Notes: a model not told the origin generated them from the letters alone. DNA of 64,000 nt from Pseudomonas taiwanensis (GCF_013393345.1 NZ_QJRF01000045.1:62001-126000); one strand, 5' to 3'. Numbered from the stretch's first letter, positions 50,115-59,229 are shown. Translations and numbers: made by a program.

Positions 50115-51236
50115 TCAGCGATTGAAATCGCCCCCACACGGGTCCTTCACCAAGCCCAGTCGCTGCTCCAACTCCGCAATACGCGCCTCCAGCGCCTGAC
50201 GCTCGGCGCGGGTGGCGGTGATGTCGTCGTAGACGCTGATCATGTGTTCCGGGCTGCCGTCTCTAGGGTTGCGTTGGACCGAGGTGCGGACCTTCACCCA
50301 AAGGTCGCTGCCGTCCTTGCGACGGAAGCGTTTTTCCATGGTGCTGACCGCCTCTTTTCCTTCCAGCAGACGCTGGACCTGGGCCAGGTTCGCGGGAAGG
50401 TCGTCGGGGTGGGTGAGCTGCTGGAAGGTCAGGCCGGCAAGTTCGTCGGCGCTGTAGCCCAGCAGCTCGCACAGCGGCTGGTTGACCCGCTGCCATTGCC
50501 CGTCGAGGCCGATGTATGCCAGGGCACCGCCGGCCAGTTCGAAGATGGCGCGGAAGCGCTCCTCGCTCTGTCTTAGCTCTTCTTCCACGCGCTTGCGTTC
50601 GGTGCTGTCCAGGCTCACGCCGACCATCTTCACCGAGCGGCCGGAGCTGTCCTGCAGCGAGGTGGCACGGGAGGTGATCCAGCGTTGCTCGCCATTGGGG
50701 TGGAAGATGCGGAAATCGAACTCGTAGCCTTTGCCCTCTGCCACGCACTCGCGGTAGATGGCCTGAAGCGCGGCGACATCGTCGGGATGCAGATGGACCC
50801 AGAAGTCTTCATTGCGGCGAACCGGCCAGCCGTATACGGCCTCGACGTTGGCCGAGTAGGAGACCTCATCGGTGATCAGGTTCCATTCCCAGTTCACGAT
50901 GCCGGCGCTTTCCTGGGCCAGCTTCATGCGCGCTTCGCTTTCCATGATCTCGGCGGTGTATTTGCGCCGAACGTCGGTCATGGGCAGGTCCTGCACCTCG
51001 ACGTGCTGGGCGTCCTGCAGCGCTTCGTCGCCATAGCGCAGCCAGATCCAGTTGACCTTGAGGAAGGTGGCCAGCATGCGCAGGTTGTCGTAGTCGATCT
51101 CGCCGCCACGGGTCCACTTGTGGACGGCCGTACGCGAAATACCGAGCACGGTGGCCACGGCCTGGAGCGTCAGTTTCTGGTGTTCGAGCAGTTCTTTGAG
51201 GCGGAAGGCGAAGCTGTTTTCTGTCATGGCGAGCAT
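50115..51236 (-). CDS. XRE-type regulator with two PAS domains
   Basis: A 373-residue protein: Cro/CI-type helix-turn-helix at about 10-65 (LTLQAVATVLGISRTAVHKW), PAS domain 1 at about 105-215 (MKLAQESAGIVNWEWN, with PAC segment) and PAS 2 at about 225-340 (FRAIFELAGGALAYIGLDGQ). A C-terminal coiled coil (ERQALEARIAELEQRLG) follows. There is no kinase or GGDEF output, so it is a DNA-binding PAS sensor. ATG 51236 or 51227 are possible starts. It is the last gene of the cntA-ALDH-cntB direction, 57 bp after cntB, and is a prime candidate to bind the shared operator upstream of cntA and the carrier gene. Confidence 0.88.
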   Translation of the reverse strand: MLAMTENSFAFRLKELLEHQKLTLQAVATVLGISRTAVHKWTRGGEIDYDNLRMLATFLKVNWIWLRYGDEALQDAQHVEVQDLPMTDVRRKYTAEIMESEARMKLAQESAGIVNWEWNLITDEVSYSANVEAVYGWPVRRNEDFWVHLHPDDVAALQAIYRECVAEGKGYEFDFRIFHPNGEQRWITSRATSLQDSSGRSVKMVGVSLDSTERKRVEEELRQSEERFRAIFELAGGALAYIGLDGQWQRVNQPLCELLGYSADELAGLTFQQLTHPDDLPANLAQVQRLLEGKEAVSTMEKRFRRKDGSDLWVKVRTSVQRNPRDGSPEHMISVYDDITATRAERQALEARIAELEQRLGLVKDPCGGDFNR

Positions 51237-51248
51237 GTCCCTGAGCCA

Positions 51249-51271
51249 GGCGACGCAGTATACACGTCGCC
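51249..51271. promoter_or_regulatory. Inverted repeat upstream of the XRE-PAS gene
   Basis: GGCGACG and CGTCGCC arms separated by nine bases lie 13 bp before the XRE-PAS start. It may be an autoregulatory operator or an mRNA hairpin. Confidence 0.4.
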
Positions 51272-51293
51272 AGCTCCGCCCTATCCCGCTGCC

Positions 51294-52265
51294 TTACAGG
51301 TCTAGAACAAGACGCTGCCCCTTCGCGCGGGAGACGCACAACATCATGGTCTGCTGGGCCGCCTTCTCATCGTCGGAGAGGTACTGGTCGAAGTGCTCGG
51401 CTTCGCCTTCGAGGATGCGGGTCTCGCAGGTGCCGCAAACGCCCTCGCGGCACAGGCATTCCACCTGGGCGGCGTTGGACTTCTCGATGGCCTGGAGGAT
51501 GGTCATGCCCTCCTCCACCTGCAGCTCGCGGCCGGACTGGGCCAGGACCACGGTGAAGGCGCCACCGGTGACCGGTGCGGCGGCGAACTGCTCCCAGTGC
51601 ACGCGGGTGTCGGCGATGCCCTGGGCCTTGGCCGTGGCGATCACCGCATCGATAAGCGGCTTGGGACCGCAGACGTAGACATGCGCATCCGCGTCCATGC
51701 CACCAATGAGTTCCGCCAGGTTCAGCGAGGTGCCCAGGCTGTCGACGTAAAAGCGCACGTTCCCGGCATGGGGACCGTCGGCCAGTTCACCCTGGAAGGC
51801 ACCGTGTTCCGGGCTGCGGAAGGCGTAATGCAGTTCGTAGCGGGCGTCCTGGGCGCGCAGCTCGGGGAGCTGAGCAAGGAACGGCGTGATGCCGATGCCA
51901 CCGGCAATCAGCACGTGCCTGCCGGCGGCAGGATCGACGGCGAACAGGTTGTTGGGGCTGGAGATGACCAGTTCGGTGCCCACCTCGACCTGCTGGTGCA
52001 TGAAGGCCGAACCGCCCTTGGATTGTTCTTCCAGGCGCACGCCAATCTGGTAGCTGGCGGTATCGGCCGGGTCGCTCATCAGCGAGTAGGCGTTGCTGAA
52101 CTGGCGGCCGTCGGCGCCCTTCATCTGCACGATGATGTGGCTGCCGCCGGTGAAGGCAGGCAGCGGCTGGCCGTCGGCGCGCTCCAGGGTGAAGCGCTTG
52201 ATCTGGGGGGTTGCCTGCTCCACCGCGGTCACGCGGGCAGACATCATTTCGTAGGAGTTGGCCAT
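51294..52265 (-). CDS. cntB: Carnitine monooxygenase reductase subunit
   Basis: A 323-residue phthalate-dioxygenase-reductase-type protein: FMN/FAD-binding barrel (SNAYSLMSDP), NAD domain (LIAGGIGITPFLAQ, VYVCGPKPLIDA), and C-terminal plant-type [2Fe-2S] domain with ligands in CLCREGVCGTCETR and a later MMLCVS. The order matches CntB/YeaX, which feeds electrons from NAD(P)H to CntA. GAGGTGA precedes ATG. It lies 65 bp after the aldehyde dehydrogenase, two genes from cntA, rather than directly beside it as in E. coli. Confidence 0.92.
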   Translation of the reverse strand: MANSYEMMSARVTAVEQATPQIKRFTLERADGQPLPAFTGGSHIIVQMKGADGRQFSNAYSLMSDPADTASYQIGVRLEEQSKGGSAFMHQQVEVGTELVISSPNNLFAVDPAAGRHVLIAGGIGITPFLAQLPELRAQDARYELHYAFRSPEHGAFQGELADGPHAGNVRFYVDSLGTSLNLAELIGGMDADAHVYVCGPKPLIDAVIATAKAQGIADTRVHWEQFAAAPVTGGAFTVVLAQSGRELQVEEGMTILQAIEKSNAAQVECLCREGVCGTCETRILEGEAEHFDQYLSDDEKAAQQTMMLCVSRAKGQRLVLDL

Positions 52266-52330
52266 CGCTCACCTCTGTTGCGACTGCGGGCGGCGCCGGG
52301 CGCCGCCCTGATGGTGCGTGATGCCCGCCG

Positions 52331-53779
52331 TCAGACGGCGAGGCACAGGTACTTCATTTCCAGGTAGTCCTCGATGCCGTACTTCGAGCCTTCGCGGCCG
52401 AGGCCGGACTGCTTGACGCCACCGAACGGGGCCACCTCGTTGGAGATCAGGCCGGTGTTGATGCCGACCATGCCGTACTCCAGCTGCTCGGCAATCTTCC
52501 ACACGCGGCCGATGTCGCGGCTGTAGAAGTAGGCCGCCAGGCCGTAGAGGGTGTCGTTGGCGAGAAGCACCACTTCCTCGTCAGAGGAGAAGCGCACCAG
52601 GGGCGCCACTGGGCCGAAGATTTCCTCGTCCAGCAGTTGCATGCCCGGTGCCACGCCGGTCAGCACCGTGGGCTGCAGGAAGTTGCCGCCCAGTTCATGG
52701 CCATCGCCGCCCACCAGGATCTCGGCGCCCTTCTCCACCGCGTCGGCGATCAAGCTCTGCACCTTGTCCAGGGCTTTGCCGGTGATCAGCGGGCCGATCT
52801 GGGTAGCACCTTCCAGGCCGTGACCAACGCGCAGATCGCGCACGCGGGCGGCGAAGCGCTCGGCGAAGGCGTCATAGACGGCGTCATGCACGTAGAAACG
52901 GTTGACGCAGACGCAGGTCTGGCCGGCATTGCGGTATTTGGCGACCAGCGCACCTTCCACGGCCGCATCGATATCGGCGTCGTCAAAAACGATGAAGGGC
53001 GCGTTGCCGCCCAGCTCCAGGGACACCTTTTTGATGGTGGGCGCGCACTGGCCCATCAACAGGCGGCCCACCGGCGTGGAGCCGGTGAAGCTCAGCTTGC
53101 GCACCAGCGGGTGGCTGGTGAGCTGGGCGCCGATGGCCACCGCATCGCCGGTGACGATGCTGAGCACGCCGTCCGGCACGCCCGCGCGCTTCGCCAGCTC
53201 GGCCAGTGCCAGGGCGGAGAACGGGGTCTCGTTGGCCGGCTTGACCACGATGGTGCAGCCTGCCGCCAGGGCCGGCGCCACTTTGCGGGTGATCATCGCC
53301 GAGGGGAAGTTCCAGGGCGTAATGGCGGCGCAGACGCCGATGCCCTGCTTGATCACCACCAGGCGCTTGTCGCCGGCCGGCGAGGGAATCACGTCGCCAT
53401 AGATGCGTTTGCCCTCTTCGGCGAACCACTCGATGAAGGACGCGGCATAGCGAATCTCGCCCACGGCTTCGGTCAGAGGCTTGCCCTGCTCCAGGGTCAT
53501 CAGGCGCGCCAGGTCGTCTTCGTGCTGGAGCATCAGCTCGAACCAGCGGCGCAGGATCTGCGCACGTTCCTTGGCGGTGCGCGCACGCCAGGCCGGCAGT
53601 GCGGCATTGGCGGCTTCGATGGCACGCAGGGTTTCGGCGCCACCCATGTTCGGCACGCGGCCCAGCAGCTCGCCGCTGGCCGGGTCGGTCACGTCCACCG
53701 TGCGGGCGTCATCGGCGTCGCACCAGGAGCCGGCGATGAAGGCCTGCTGGCGGAACAGGTCGTTGTCTTTCAGGTTCAC
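52331..53779 (-). CDS. Aldehyde dehydrogenase, probable malic semialdehyde dehydrogenase
   Basis: A 482-residue aldehyde dehydrogenase of the succinate-semialdehyde (GabD) group: nucleophile Cys289 (GQTCVCVNR), base Glu255 (LELGGNAP), coenzyme loop ITPWNFPSAM. The start is GTG 53779 after GAGGAATG. It lies between the oxygenase and reductase genes of carnitine monooxygenase. That enzyme yields trimethylamine and malic semialdehyde, so oxidation of the latter to malate is the natural role. The four-carbon hydroxy-semialdehyde resembles succinate semialdehyde, consistent with the GabD likeness. The assignment to this substrate is from context. Confidence 0.87.
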   Translation of the reverse strand: MNLKDNDLFRQQAFIAGSWCDADDARTVDVTDPASGELLGRVPNMGGAETLRAIEAANAALPAWRARTAKERAQILRRWFELMLQHEDDLARLMTLEQGKPLTEAVGEIRYAASFIEWFAEEGKRIYGDVIPSPAGDKRLVVIKQGIGVCAAITPWNFPSAMITRKVAPALAAGCTIVVKPANETPFSALALAELAKRAGVPDGVLSIVTGDAVAIGAQLTSHPLVRKLSFTGSTPVGRLLMGQCAPTIKKVSLELGGNAPFIVFDDADIDAAVEGALVAKYRNAGQTCVCVNRFYVHDAVYDAFAERFAARVRDLRVGHGLEGATQIGPLITGKALDKVQSLIADAVEKGAEILVGGDGHELGGNFLQPTVLTGVAPGMQLLDEEIFGPVAPLVRFSSDEEVVLLANDTLYGLAAYFYSRDIGRVWKIAEQLEYGMVGINTGLISNEVAPFGGVKQSGLGREGSKYGIEDYLEMKYLCLAV

Positions 53780-53834
53780 TCGGTCATTCCTCTTCGTGAC
53801 ACGGGCCGCCGCGCACAGGCGGCGGCCACAGTCA

Positions 53835-54956
53835 TCAACGGTCCAGGTGGGCGACGGCGATCAGGTTGTGGAAGTGGGCGATGCCGTGCTCGCTCTGGCC
53901 GCTGCGTTGGCTGTCGGCCATGATCCGGCCCTGGCCACGGTAGCCGCGGGACTTCAGGCCCTTCTGCACGCTTTCCACCAGGCGCAGGTCTTCCGGGCGG
54001 AACACGTCGCGGTACCACTCGATCAGCGACTGCTGCTCGGGGGTAATGTCCTTGTTCAGGAAGTAGATGTCGTAGTGCTGCAGGGTCACTTCGGCGCTGA
54101 TCGGGAACTCGTAGATCACGGTCATGAAGTTGCCGCCGGGCGGGGCGTTGAACATGGTGCACGGCCAGGCCCAGAAGCCGCTGAAGGACGGGTCTTTCAC
54201 CGACTCATCGAACTTGAAGGATTTCTCCGACGGTTTGGCCAGGCCGTATTGCAGCGACCAGTTGCCGTGCATGGTGTGGGTGTACTGGCCGACGTCCACG
54301 GAGTCGGAGAAGCCCGGGTGGGCCGGGGCGCAGTGGTAGCACTCCATGTAGTTGTCGACGATGGACTTCCAGTTGGCTGGGGTCTCGGTGACGAAACGCG
54401 CGGCCAGGTGCAGGTCGTCCACCACCGGGCAGGCCTGGCGCAGGCGCGCCTCCATGCCTGGCAGCTGCTCTTCGACGCTACCGGCGTCCTTGTTCATGTT
54501 GACGAAGATGAATCCCGCGTACTCCTCGACCCGCAGTTGCACCAGGCTGGAGTTGGCCTTGTCGAAGTTGGCGACGTGGTCGCAGTTGCGCGCGTGGGCC
54601 AGCTCGCCGTCGAGCTTGAAGGTCCAGGCGTGGTACGGGCAGGTGATCACGTTCTTCGCCTTGCCGTCGCCCTGCAGCAGCTGGTGGCCACGGTGCGGGC
54701 AGACGTTGTAGAAGGCGCGCAGTTCAGCGTCGCGGCCGCGCACGACGATGATGCTCTCGCCGATGATCTCGCGGGTGATGTACGCGTTGTTCTCGGCTAC
54801 TTCGCTGCGATGGCCAACGCAGACCCAGCTGTTGGCGAAGACCTTTTCCTTCTCGAAGTCGAAGATCTCCGGGCGGGTGTAGTAGCTGGCAGGAATGGTG
54901 TAGGCCTCATCGGCGTTGGCGCAGAAGTCGGCAGGGAGGCGTTGGATATCGTTCAT
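53835..54956 (-). CDS. cntA: Carnitine monooxygenase oxygenase subunit
   Basis: A 373-residue Rieske oxygenase nearly superimposable on YeaW/CntA. Rieske ligands fall at Cys86, His88, Cys106 and His109; mononuclear iron ligands at His208, His213 and Asp323. The bridging acid is Glu205 (DNYMECYHC) instead of the usual Asp, a hallmark of CntA. The C-terminal segment ESVQKGLKSRGYRGQGRIMA is retained. ATG 54956 follows GGAG and gives the family length. It cleaves carnitine to trimethylamine and malic semialdehyde. The upstream region carries the GTTAAC operator. Confidence 0.95.
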   Translation of the reverse strand: MNDIQRLPADFCANADEAYTIPASYYTRPEIFDFEKEKVFANSWVCVGHRSEVAENNAYITREIIGESIIVVRGRDAELRAFYNVCPHRGHQLLQGDGKAKNVITCPYHAWTFKLDGELAHARNCDHVANFDKANSSLVQLRVEEYAGFIFVNMNKDAGSVEEQLPGMEARLRQACPVVDDLHLAARFVTETPANWKSIVDNYMECYHCAPAHPGFSDSVDVGQYTHTMHGNWSLQYGLAKPSEKSFKFDESVKDPSFSGFWAWPCTMFNAPPGGNFMTVIYEFPISAEVTLQHYDIYFLNKDITPEQQSLIEWYRDVFRPEDLRLVESVQKGLKSRGYRGQGRIMADSQRSGQSEHGIAHFHNLIAVAHLDR

Positions 54957-55017
54957 CTTATGTACTCCAGGCATTTGAAAGGCATCGGCCGGGCCGCGCC
55001 ATCACAGCTTTTTACTT

Positions 55018-55046
55018 TTGGTTAACACCAATCTATCAGTTAACAG
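55018..55046 (-). promoter_or_regulatory. Shared GTTAAC operator upstream of cntA
   Basis: On the minus strand CTGTTAACTGATAGATT runs into GGTGTTAACCAA: two GTTAAC cores 18 bp apart, 62 bp upstream of the cntA start. It is 22/29 identical to the element before the carrier gene at 56886-56914. Confidence 0.65.
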
Positions 55047-55074
55047 ATCGGGCAAAATTTTTTGGCCGAAGGCC

Positions 55075-55155
55075 GTAGGTTGCGGCTGAGCGAAGCGAAG
55101 CCCAACAGCCTAGCTCAGCATCGCGTTGGGCTTCGCAGAGCTCAGCCCAACCTAC
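55075..55155. repeat. Palindromic intergenic repeat (GTAGGTTG...CAACCTAC)
   Basis: Arms beginning GTAGGTTGCGGCTGAGCGAAG and their imperfect complement ending CTCAGCCCAACCTAC form a long palindrome. It includes the GAAGCCCAAC block also found in each 106-bp unit of the 29.8-30.7 kb array. It lies between the BCCT stop and the cntA operator. Confidence 0.75.
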
Positions 55156-55197
55156 AAGAGCACCACCCTGCACGTCCGTGTGCAGGTACAACTCAAC

Positions 55198-56811
55198 TCA
55201 TTGCGCGGTAGCAGGTTTCAGGCGCACGCCCTCTTCCGCTTTCGGCGGCTCGACGCTCTCGTCCAGAGCGCGGCGCACCGCTTCTTCCTCGATCAGGTGG
55301 GCCGGCATGCTGCCGTAGTCCTCAACCATCCACTTGAAGAAACCGTAGATCTTGGTCAGCAGGATCACCAGGAACGGAATCGCGGTGAGCACCACAGCGG
55401 TCTTCATGGTGGACAGCGACGCCTTGGCGAACAGCATGGCCAGCGGGATCAGGGTCAGCATCACGCACCAGAACAGGCGATGGGTCGGCGTCGGGTCCTG
55501 GCCTTCTTTCAGGTTGCGGGTGCTGGTGGCTGCCACCGCGTAGGCCGCCGCGTCCATGTGGGAGGCGCAGAACACCGCCATGATGAACAGGTACACCGCC
55601 AGGAACACTTTGCCGAAGGGCAGCGAGGTCAGGAGCATTTCCACGGCGGTCTCACCGCCCTGCTCGCTGAGGATACGCGGCACGTCGATGGCGCCGGTGA
55701 TGAACTGATGCATGCTGTAGCTTTCCAGCGCACCGAAGAAGAACCAGCAGCCCAGGCTACCGCCGAGCAGCAGTGCGGCGACCACTTCCTTGATCTTGCG
55801 GCCCTTGGATACGCGGGTGACGAACATCGCCACGCCCGGCGCGTAGGACACCCACCACAGCCAGTAGAACACCGTCCAGTTGCGGGTGAAGGCACCGTCG
55901 CCCGCCGGGTCGGTGAACAGGCTCATGTGCACGTAGTTCTGGATCATCAGGCCGATGGCATTGGCGGTGTTGTTCAGGGTGAACTGGGTCGGGCCGACCA
56001 GGAACACCACGCCAGCGAAGGCCAGGGCACCCACACAAACCATCTTCGACAGGCGCTGCATGCCGCCGTCGATGCCGATGTAGGAACTCAGGGAGAAGAT
56101 CACCGCCACGGCGCCGATCACCACCAGCTGGGTGACGAAGGTATCCGGGATGCCGGTGAGACCGGACAGGCCACGGGTCAGGGTGGAGGCCGTGAGCGCC
56201 AGGGACACGGTCAGCGCGCCAAACATGGTGAGCAGGAAGATCAGGTCAACCAGACGGCCCACTGGACCATTGGCGCGGAAGCCGGTGACCGCCTCGATGA
56301 TCGAAGCCAGACCCAGGCCACTCTTCTTGCGCACGTGGAAGTGATAGGCGAGCGCCAGCGACGACAGCGCATAGAGCGACCAGGCGCTGATACCCCAGTG
56401 GAAGAAGGAATAGCTGACGCTGAAGTCCAGCGCTTCTCGGCTTCCGGGAGCGATGTTCAGGCCGGGCGTCTGGTAGTAGTAGGCCCACTCCATCACGCCC
56501 CAGTAGAGGGTGGACGAGCCCATGCCGGCGCAGATGAACATGAACACCCAGGTCATGTTCGAGTACTCCGGCTTGCCATTGCCAAGACGGATGTTGCCGT
56601 ACTTGCTGAACGCCAGGTACAGCACGGCCAGGGCGGTGCCGAACACGAACAGTTGGACGGTGGTGCCGAAGGTACGGGTGGAAATCTCGAAGAGTCGGTT
56701 GGCCATGGCCTCCGACTCGGCAGGGAACGCAGCAAGGCCGATCACGGTCAGCGCCACGGCGATCAGGCTCGCCGTGATCAAGAACATGTCTTTCTTATTG
56801 TTGTTGGACAT
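55198..56811 (-). CDS. yeaV: BCCT transporter of the carnitine cluster (YeaV-like)
   Basis: A 537-residue BCCT transporter. Signature helix 8 reads [20 protein letters not shown], followed by [12 protein letters not shown]. Helix 3 has the aromatic-rich [23 protein letters not shown] 56811 follows CAGGAGACATCG. Its place between dmlA and cntA repeats the E. coli yeaTUVWX order, so carnitine (or a close betaine) uptake is the probable job. It has its own promoter region with the second copy of the GTTAAC operator. Confidence 0.9.
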   Translation of the reverse strand: MSNNNKKDMFLITASLIAVALTVIGLAAFPAESEAMANRLFEISTRTFGTTVQLFVFGTALAVLYLAFSKYGNIRLGNGKPEYSNMTWVFMFICAGMGSSTLYWGVMEWAYYYQTPGLNIAPGSREALDFSVSYSFFHWGISAWSLYALSSLALAYHFHVRKKSGLGLASIIEAVTGFRANGPVGRLVDLIFLLTMFGALTVSLALTASTLTRGLSGLTGIPDTFVTQLVVIGAVAVIFSLSSYIGIDGGMQRLSKMVCVGALAFAGVVFLVGPTQFTLNNTANAIGLMIQNYVHMSLFTDPAGDGAFTRNWTVFYWLWWVSYAPGVAMFVTRVSKGRKIKEVVAALLLGGSLGCWFFFGALESYSMHQFITGAIDVPRILSEQGGETAVEMLLTSLPFGKVFLAVYLFIMAVFCASHMDAAAYAVAATSTRNLKEGQDPTPTHRLFWCVMLTLIPLAMLFAKASLSTMKTAVVLTAIPFLVILLTKIYGFFKWMVEDYGSMPAHLIEEEAVRRALDESVEPPKAEEGVRLKPATAQ

Positions 56812-56885
56812 CGATGTCTCCTGGAACTGGATAACCCGGCACCCCATCAGGCAAGGGGCCACCGGACTACGTTATTTGTTAATCA

Positions 56886-56914
56886 TTGGTTTACGTTAAT
56901 CCATTGGTTAACAG
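56886..56914 (-). promoter_or_regulatory. Shared GTTAAC operator upstream of the BCCT gene
   Basis: On the minus strand it reads CTGTTAACCAATGGATT then AACGTAAACCAA, with a further ATTAAC block downstream. This makes a near-direct repeat of a 17-18 bp unit, 75 bp before the carrier start. It matches the cntA-upstream element at 22 of 29 positions. Confidence 0.65.
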
Positions 56915-57024
56915 CTTGTCCGAAATATGCCTTCAACGCAACTCCTGTCGGACAATTTGCAGGCCGTCTGTCACCTGCAGAAACGCGCCGGCCGCCTCGT
57001 TCTCACGGGGCGGCCGGATAAGTC

Positions 57025-58104
57025 TCACAGTGCGTCAGCGATGGCCTTCCCCACTTCCTGGGTCGAAGCCTTGCCGCCGAGGTCTGGGGTCACAGGACCT
57101 TCGGCGATCACCTGTTCGATGGCCTGCAGGATGCCGTCGTGGGCCGCCTTGTAGCGCTCGTCGCCGTTGCCGAGGAAGTCCAGCATCAGCGCGCCGGACC
57201 AGATCATGGCGATGGGGTTGGCGATGTTGCGGCCGTAGATATCCGGGGCCGAACCGTGCACCGGCTCGAACAGCGACGGGAAGTTGCGCTCCGGATTGAG
57301 GTTGGCCGAAGGCGCGATGCCGATCGTGCCGGCACAGGCCGGGCCGAGGTCGGAGAGGATGTCGCCGAACAGGTTGGAGGCCACCACCACGTCGAAGCGA
57401 TCCGGCTGCAGCACGAAGCGTGCGCAGAGGATGTCGATGTGCTGCTTGTCCCACTTGATCTCCGGGTACTTCGCAGCCATCGCGGCCACCCGCTCGTCCC
57501 AGTAGGGCATGCTCACCGCCATGCCGTTGGACTTGGTGGCAGCGGTCAGCTGCTTGCGTTCACGGGTCTGGGCCAGGTCGAACGCGTACTTGAGGATGCG
57601 GTCGACGCCGCGACGGGTGAACACCGACTCCTGCAGCACAAACTCGTGCTCGGTGCCTTCGAACATGCGGCCACCCAGGGAGGAGTACTCGCCCTCGGTG
57701 TTCTCGCGGATCACCACGAAGTCGATATCGCCGGGCTCACGGCCGGCCAGCGGGCACGGCACGCCGGGGAACAGTCGCACCGGACGGATGTTCACGTACT
57801 GGTCGAAGTCGCGGCGGAACTTCAGCAGCGAGCCCCAGAGGGAGATGTGGTCGGGCACCTTGTCCGGCCAGCCCACTGCGCCGAAATAGAGCGCATCGAA
57901 GCCCTTGAGCTGCTCGAACCAGTCGTCCGGCATCATCTTGCCGTGCTGCAGGTAGTAGTCGCAGCTGGCCCATTCGATGGTCTCGAAGGAAAGGTCCAGG
58001 CCCCACTTGCGGGCCGCCGCTTCGACGACCCGCAGGCCTTCGGGGAGAACTTCGTTGCCGATGCCGTCGCCGGGAATGGCGGCGATCTTGAATGTCTTGT
58101 TCAT
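57025..58104 (-). CDS. dmlA: D-malate dehydrogenase (decarboxylating)
   Basis: A 359-residue isocitrate/isopropylmalate-dehydrogenase-family enzyme of the tartrate/D-malate dehydrogenase type (E. coli DmlA is similar in length). AAIPGDGIGNEVLPEGLRVV starts the protein; VIRENTEGEYSSLGG and SNLFGDILSDLGPACAGT hold the metal and substrate ligands; EPVHGSAPDIYGRNIANPIA is the nucleotide site. It converts D-malate to pyruvate and CO2 with NAD. In this cluster it completes carnitine carbon-chain use after malic semialdehyde oxidation. It is divergent from dmlR. Confidence 0.92.
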   Translation of the reverse strand: MNKTFKIAAIPGDGIGNEVLPEGLRVVEAAARKWGLDLSFETIEWASCDYYLQHGKMMPDDWFEQLKGFDALYFGAVGWPDKVPDHISLWGSLLKFRRDFDQYVNIRPVRLFPGVPCPLAGREPGDIDFVVIRENTEGEYSSLGGRMFEGTEHEFVLQESVFTRRGVDRILKYAFDLAQTRERKQLTAATKSNGMAVSMPYWDERVAAMAAKYPEIKWDKQHIDILCARFVLQPDRFDVVVASNLFGDILSDLGPACAGTIGIAPSANLNPERNFPSLFEPVHGSAPDIYGRNIANPIAMIWSGALMLDFLGNGDERYKAAHDGILQAIEQVIAEGPVTPDLGGKASTQEVGKAIADAL

Positions 58105-58214
58105 GCTGGTCGTGCCCTTGGTGAAGGCGCCCTGTTCAGGCGGGGTGACGACCATGCTATAAGGACTCGCAACAAAGATAATCCAGCACTTCATTGATAG
58201 ATAAGACACGAATC

Positions 58215-59123
58215 GTGAATAGTCTGCCGAACCTGGAGGACCTCCGCGTCTTCGTCCTCGTCGCCCGCCGCTCCAGCTTCGCCGCCGTCGCCAGCGAGAT
58301 GGGCACCTCCCCCGCCTTCGTCAGCAAGCGCATCCGCTTACTGGAGGAAAGCCTTGGCGTGCGCCTGCTGCACCGCACCACTCGGCGCGTGGCGGTGAGC
58401 GAGGACGGCGAGCGTGTCTACCGCTGGGCGCAAACCATCTTCGAGGCGGTGGAGCGCATGACCGACGAAGTCTCCGAGCTGCATCAGGAGCCACGTGGGC
58501 AGCTGCGCATCGTCAGCAGCTTCGGCCTGGGCCGACGCCTGGTGGCACCAGCGTTGTCGGCGCTGTCGGAGCGTTATCCCGCGCTGGACATTCGCCTGGA
58601 CCTGTTCGACCGGCTGGTGGACCTGATCGACGAAGGGTTCGACCTGGACATCCGCATCGGCGACAACATCGCCCCCAACCTGATCGCCAAGCCGCTGGCC
58701 GAAAACAGCCGGATTCTCTGTGCCTCCCCTTCCTATCTCGCGCGCCATGGCGTGCCAGGAAGCCTGGCGGAACTGGCCGGCCACGACTGCCTGGTAATCA
58801 AGGAACGCGATCACCCCTTCGGCCTCTGGCGCCTGCGCGGGCCGTCCGGCGAGGAAAACGTGAAGGTCACCGGGCCGCTCTCCGCCAATCACGGCGAGAT
58901 CGTCCACCAGTGGGCGGTGGACGGACGTGGCATTGCCCTGCGCTCCTGGTGGGACGTCAGCGACAGCCTGGAATGCGGCCGCCTTGTGCATGTCCTGCCC
59001 GAGTATCGGCAGCCGGCGAACATCTGGGCGGTGTACGCCGCACCCCTTGCCACCTCGGCCAAGATCCGCGTGACGGTGGAGTTCTTCCGCCAGTACTTCC
59101 AGGAGCACCAGGGCCTTTCGTAG
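58215..59123 (+). CDS. dmlR: LysR family regulator of D-malate use
   Basis: A 302-residue LysR regulator very like E. coli DmlR: VFVLVARRSSFAAVASEMG and SPAFVSKRIRLLEESLGVRL in the winged helix, then KERDHPFGLWRLRG and GPLSANHGEIVHQW in the effector domain. GTG 58215 was chosen because the protein then begins MNSLPNLEDLRVF, as DmlR does; a TTG seven codons upstream is possible. It is divergent from dmlA, its expected target, with D-malate the likely inducer. Confidence 0.92.
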   Translation: MNSLPNLEDLRVFVLVARRSSFAAVASEMGTSPAFVSKRIRLLEESLGVRLLHRTTRRVAVSEDGERVYRWAQTIFEAVERMTDEVSELHQEPRGQLRIVSSFGLGRRLVAPALSALSERYPALDIRLDLFDRLVDLIDEGFDLDIRIGDNIAPNLIAKPLAENSRILCASPSYLARHGVPGSLAELAGHDCLVIKERDHPFGLWRLRGPSGEENVKVTGPLSANHGEIVHQWAVDGRGIALRSWWDVSDSLECGRLVHVLPEYRQPANIWAVYAAPLATSAKIRVTVEFFRQYFQEHQGLS

Positions 59124-59229
59124 GGTGGGTCACGCCCATCGCGAATGAATTCGCTCCCACAGATAGATCCACCAGCGAGGATGACCGGGGCAGCGAGTGG
59201 TGGATGTGAAGAGCGACATCCACCCTACA
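59120..59229. repeat. Composite palindromic intergenic repeat
   Basis: It starts GTAGGGTGGGTCACGC, contains an inverted copy of the GCGAATGAATTCGCTCCCAC element, and ends GACATCCACCCTAC. It is a composite of two repeat families between dmlR and the DUF3703 gene. Confidence 0.7.

Noticed and set aside
58105-58214. Search for the GTTAAC operator in the dmlA-dmlR gap
   Set aside because: No GTTAAC or similar spaced pair was found; only generic AT-rich sequence is present.
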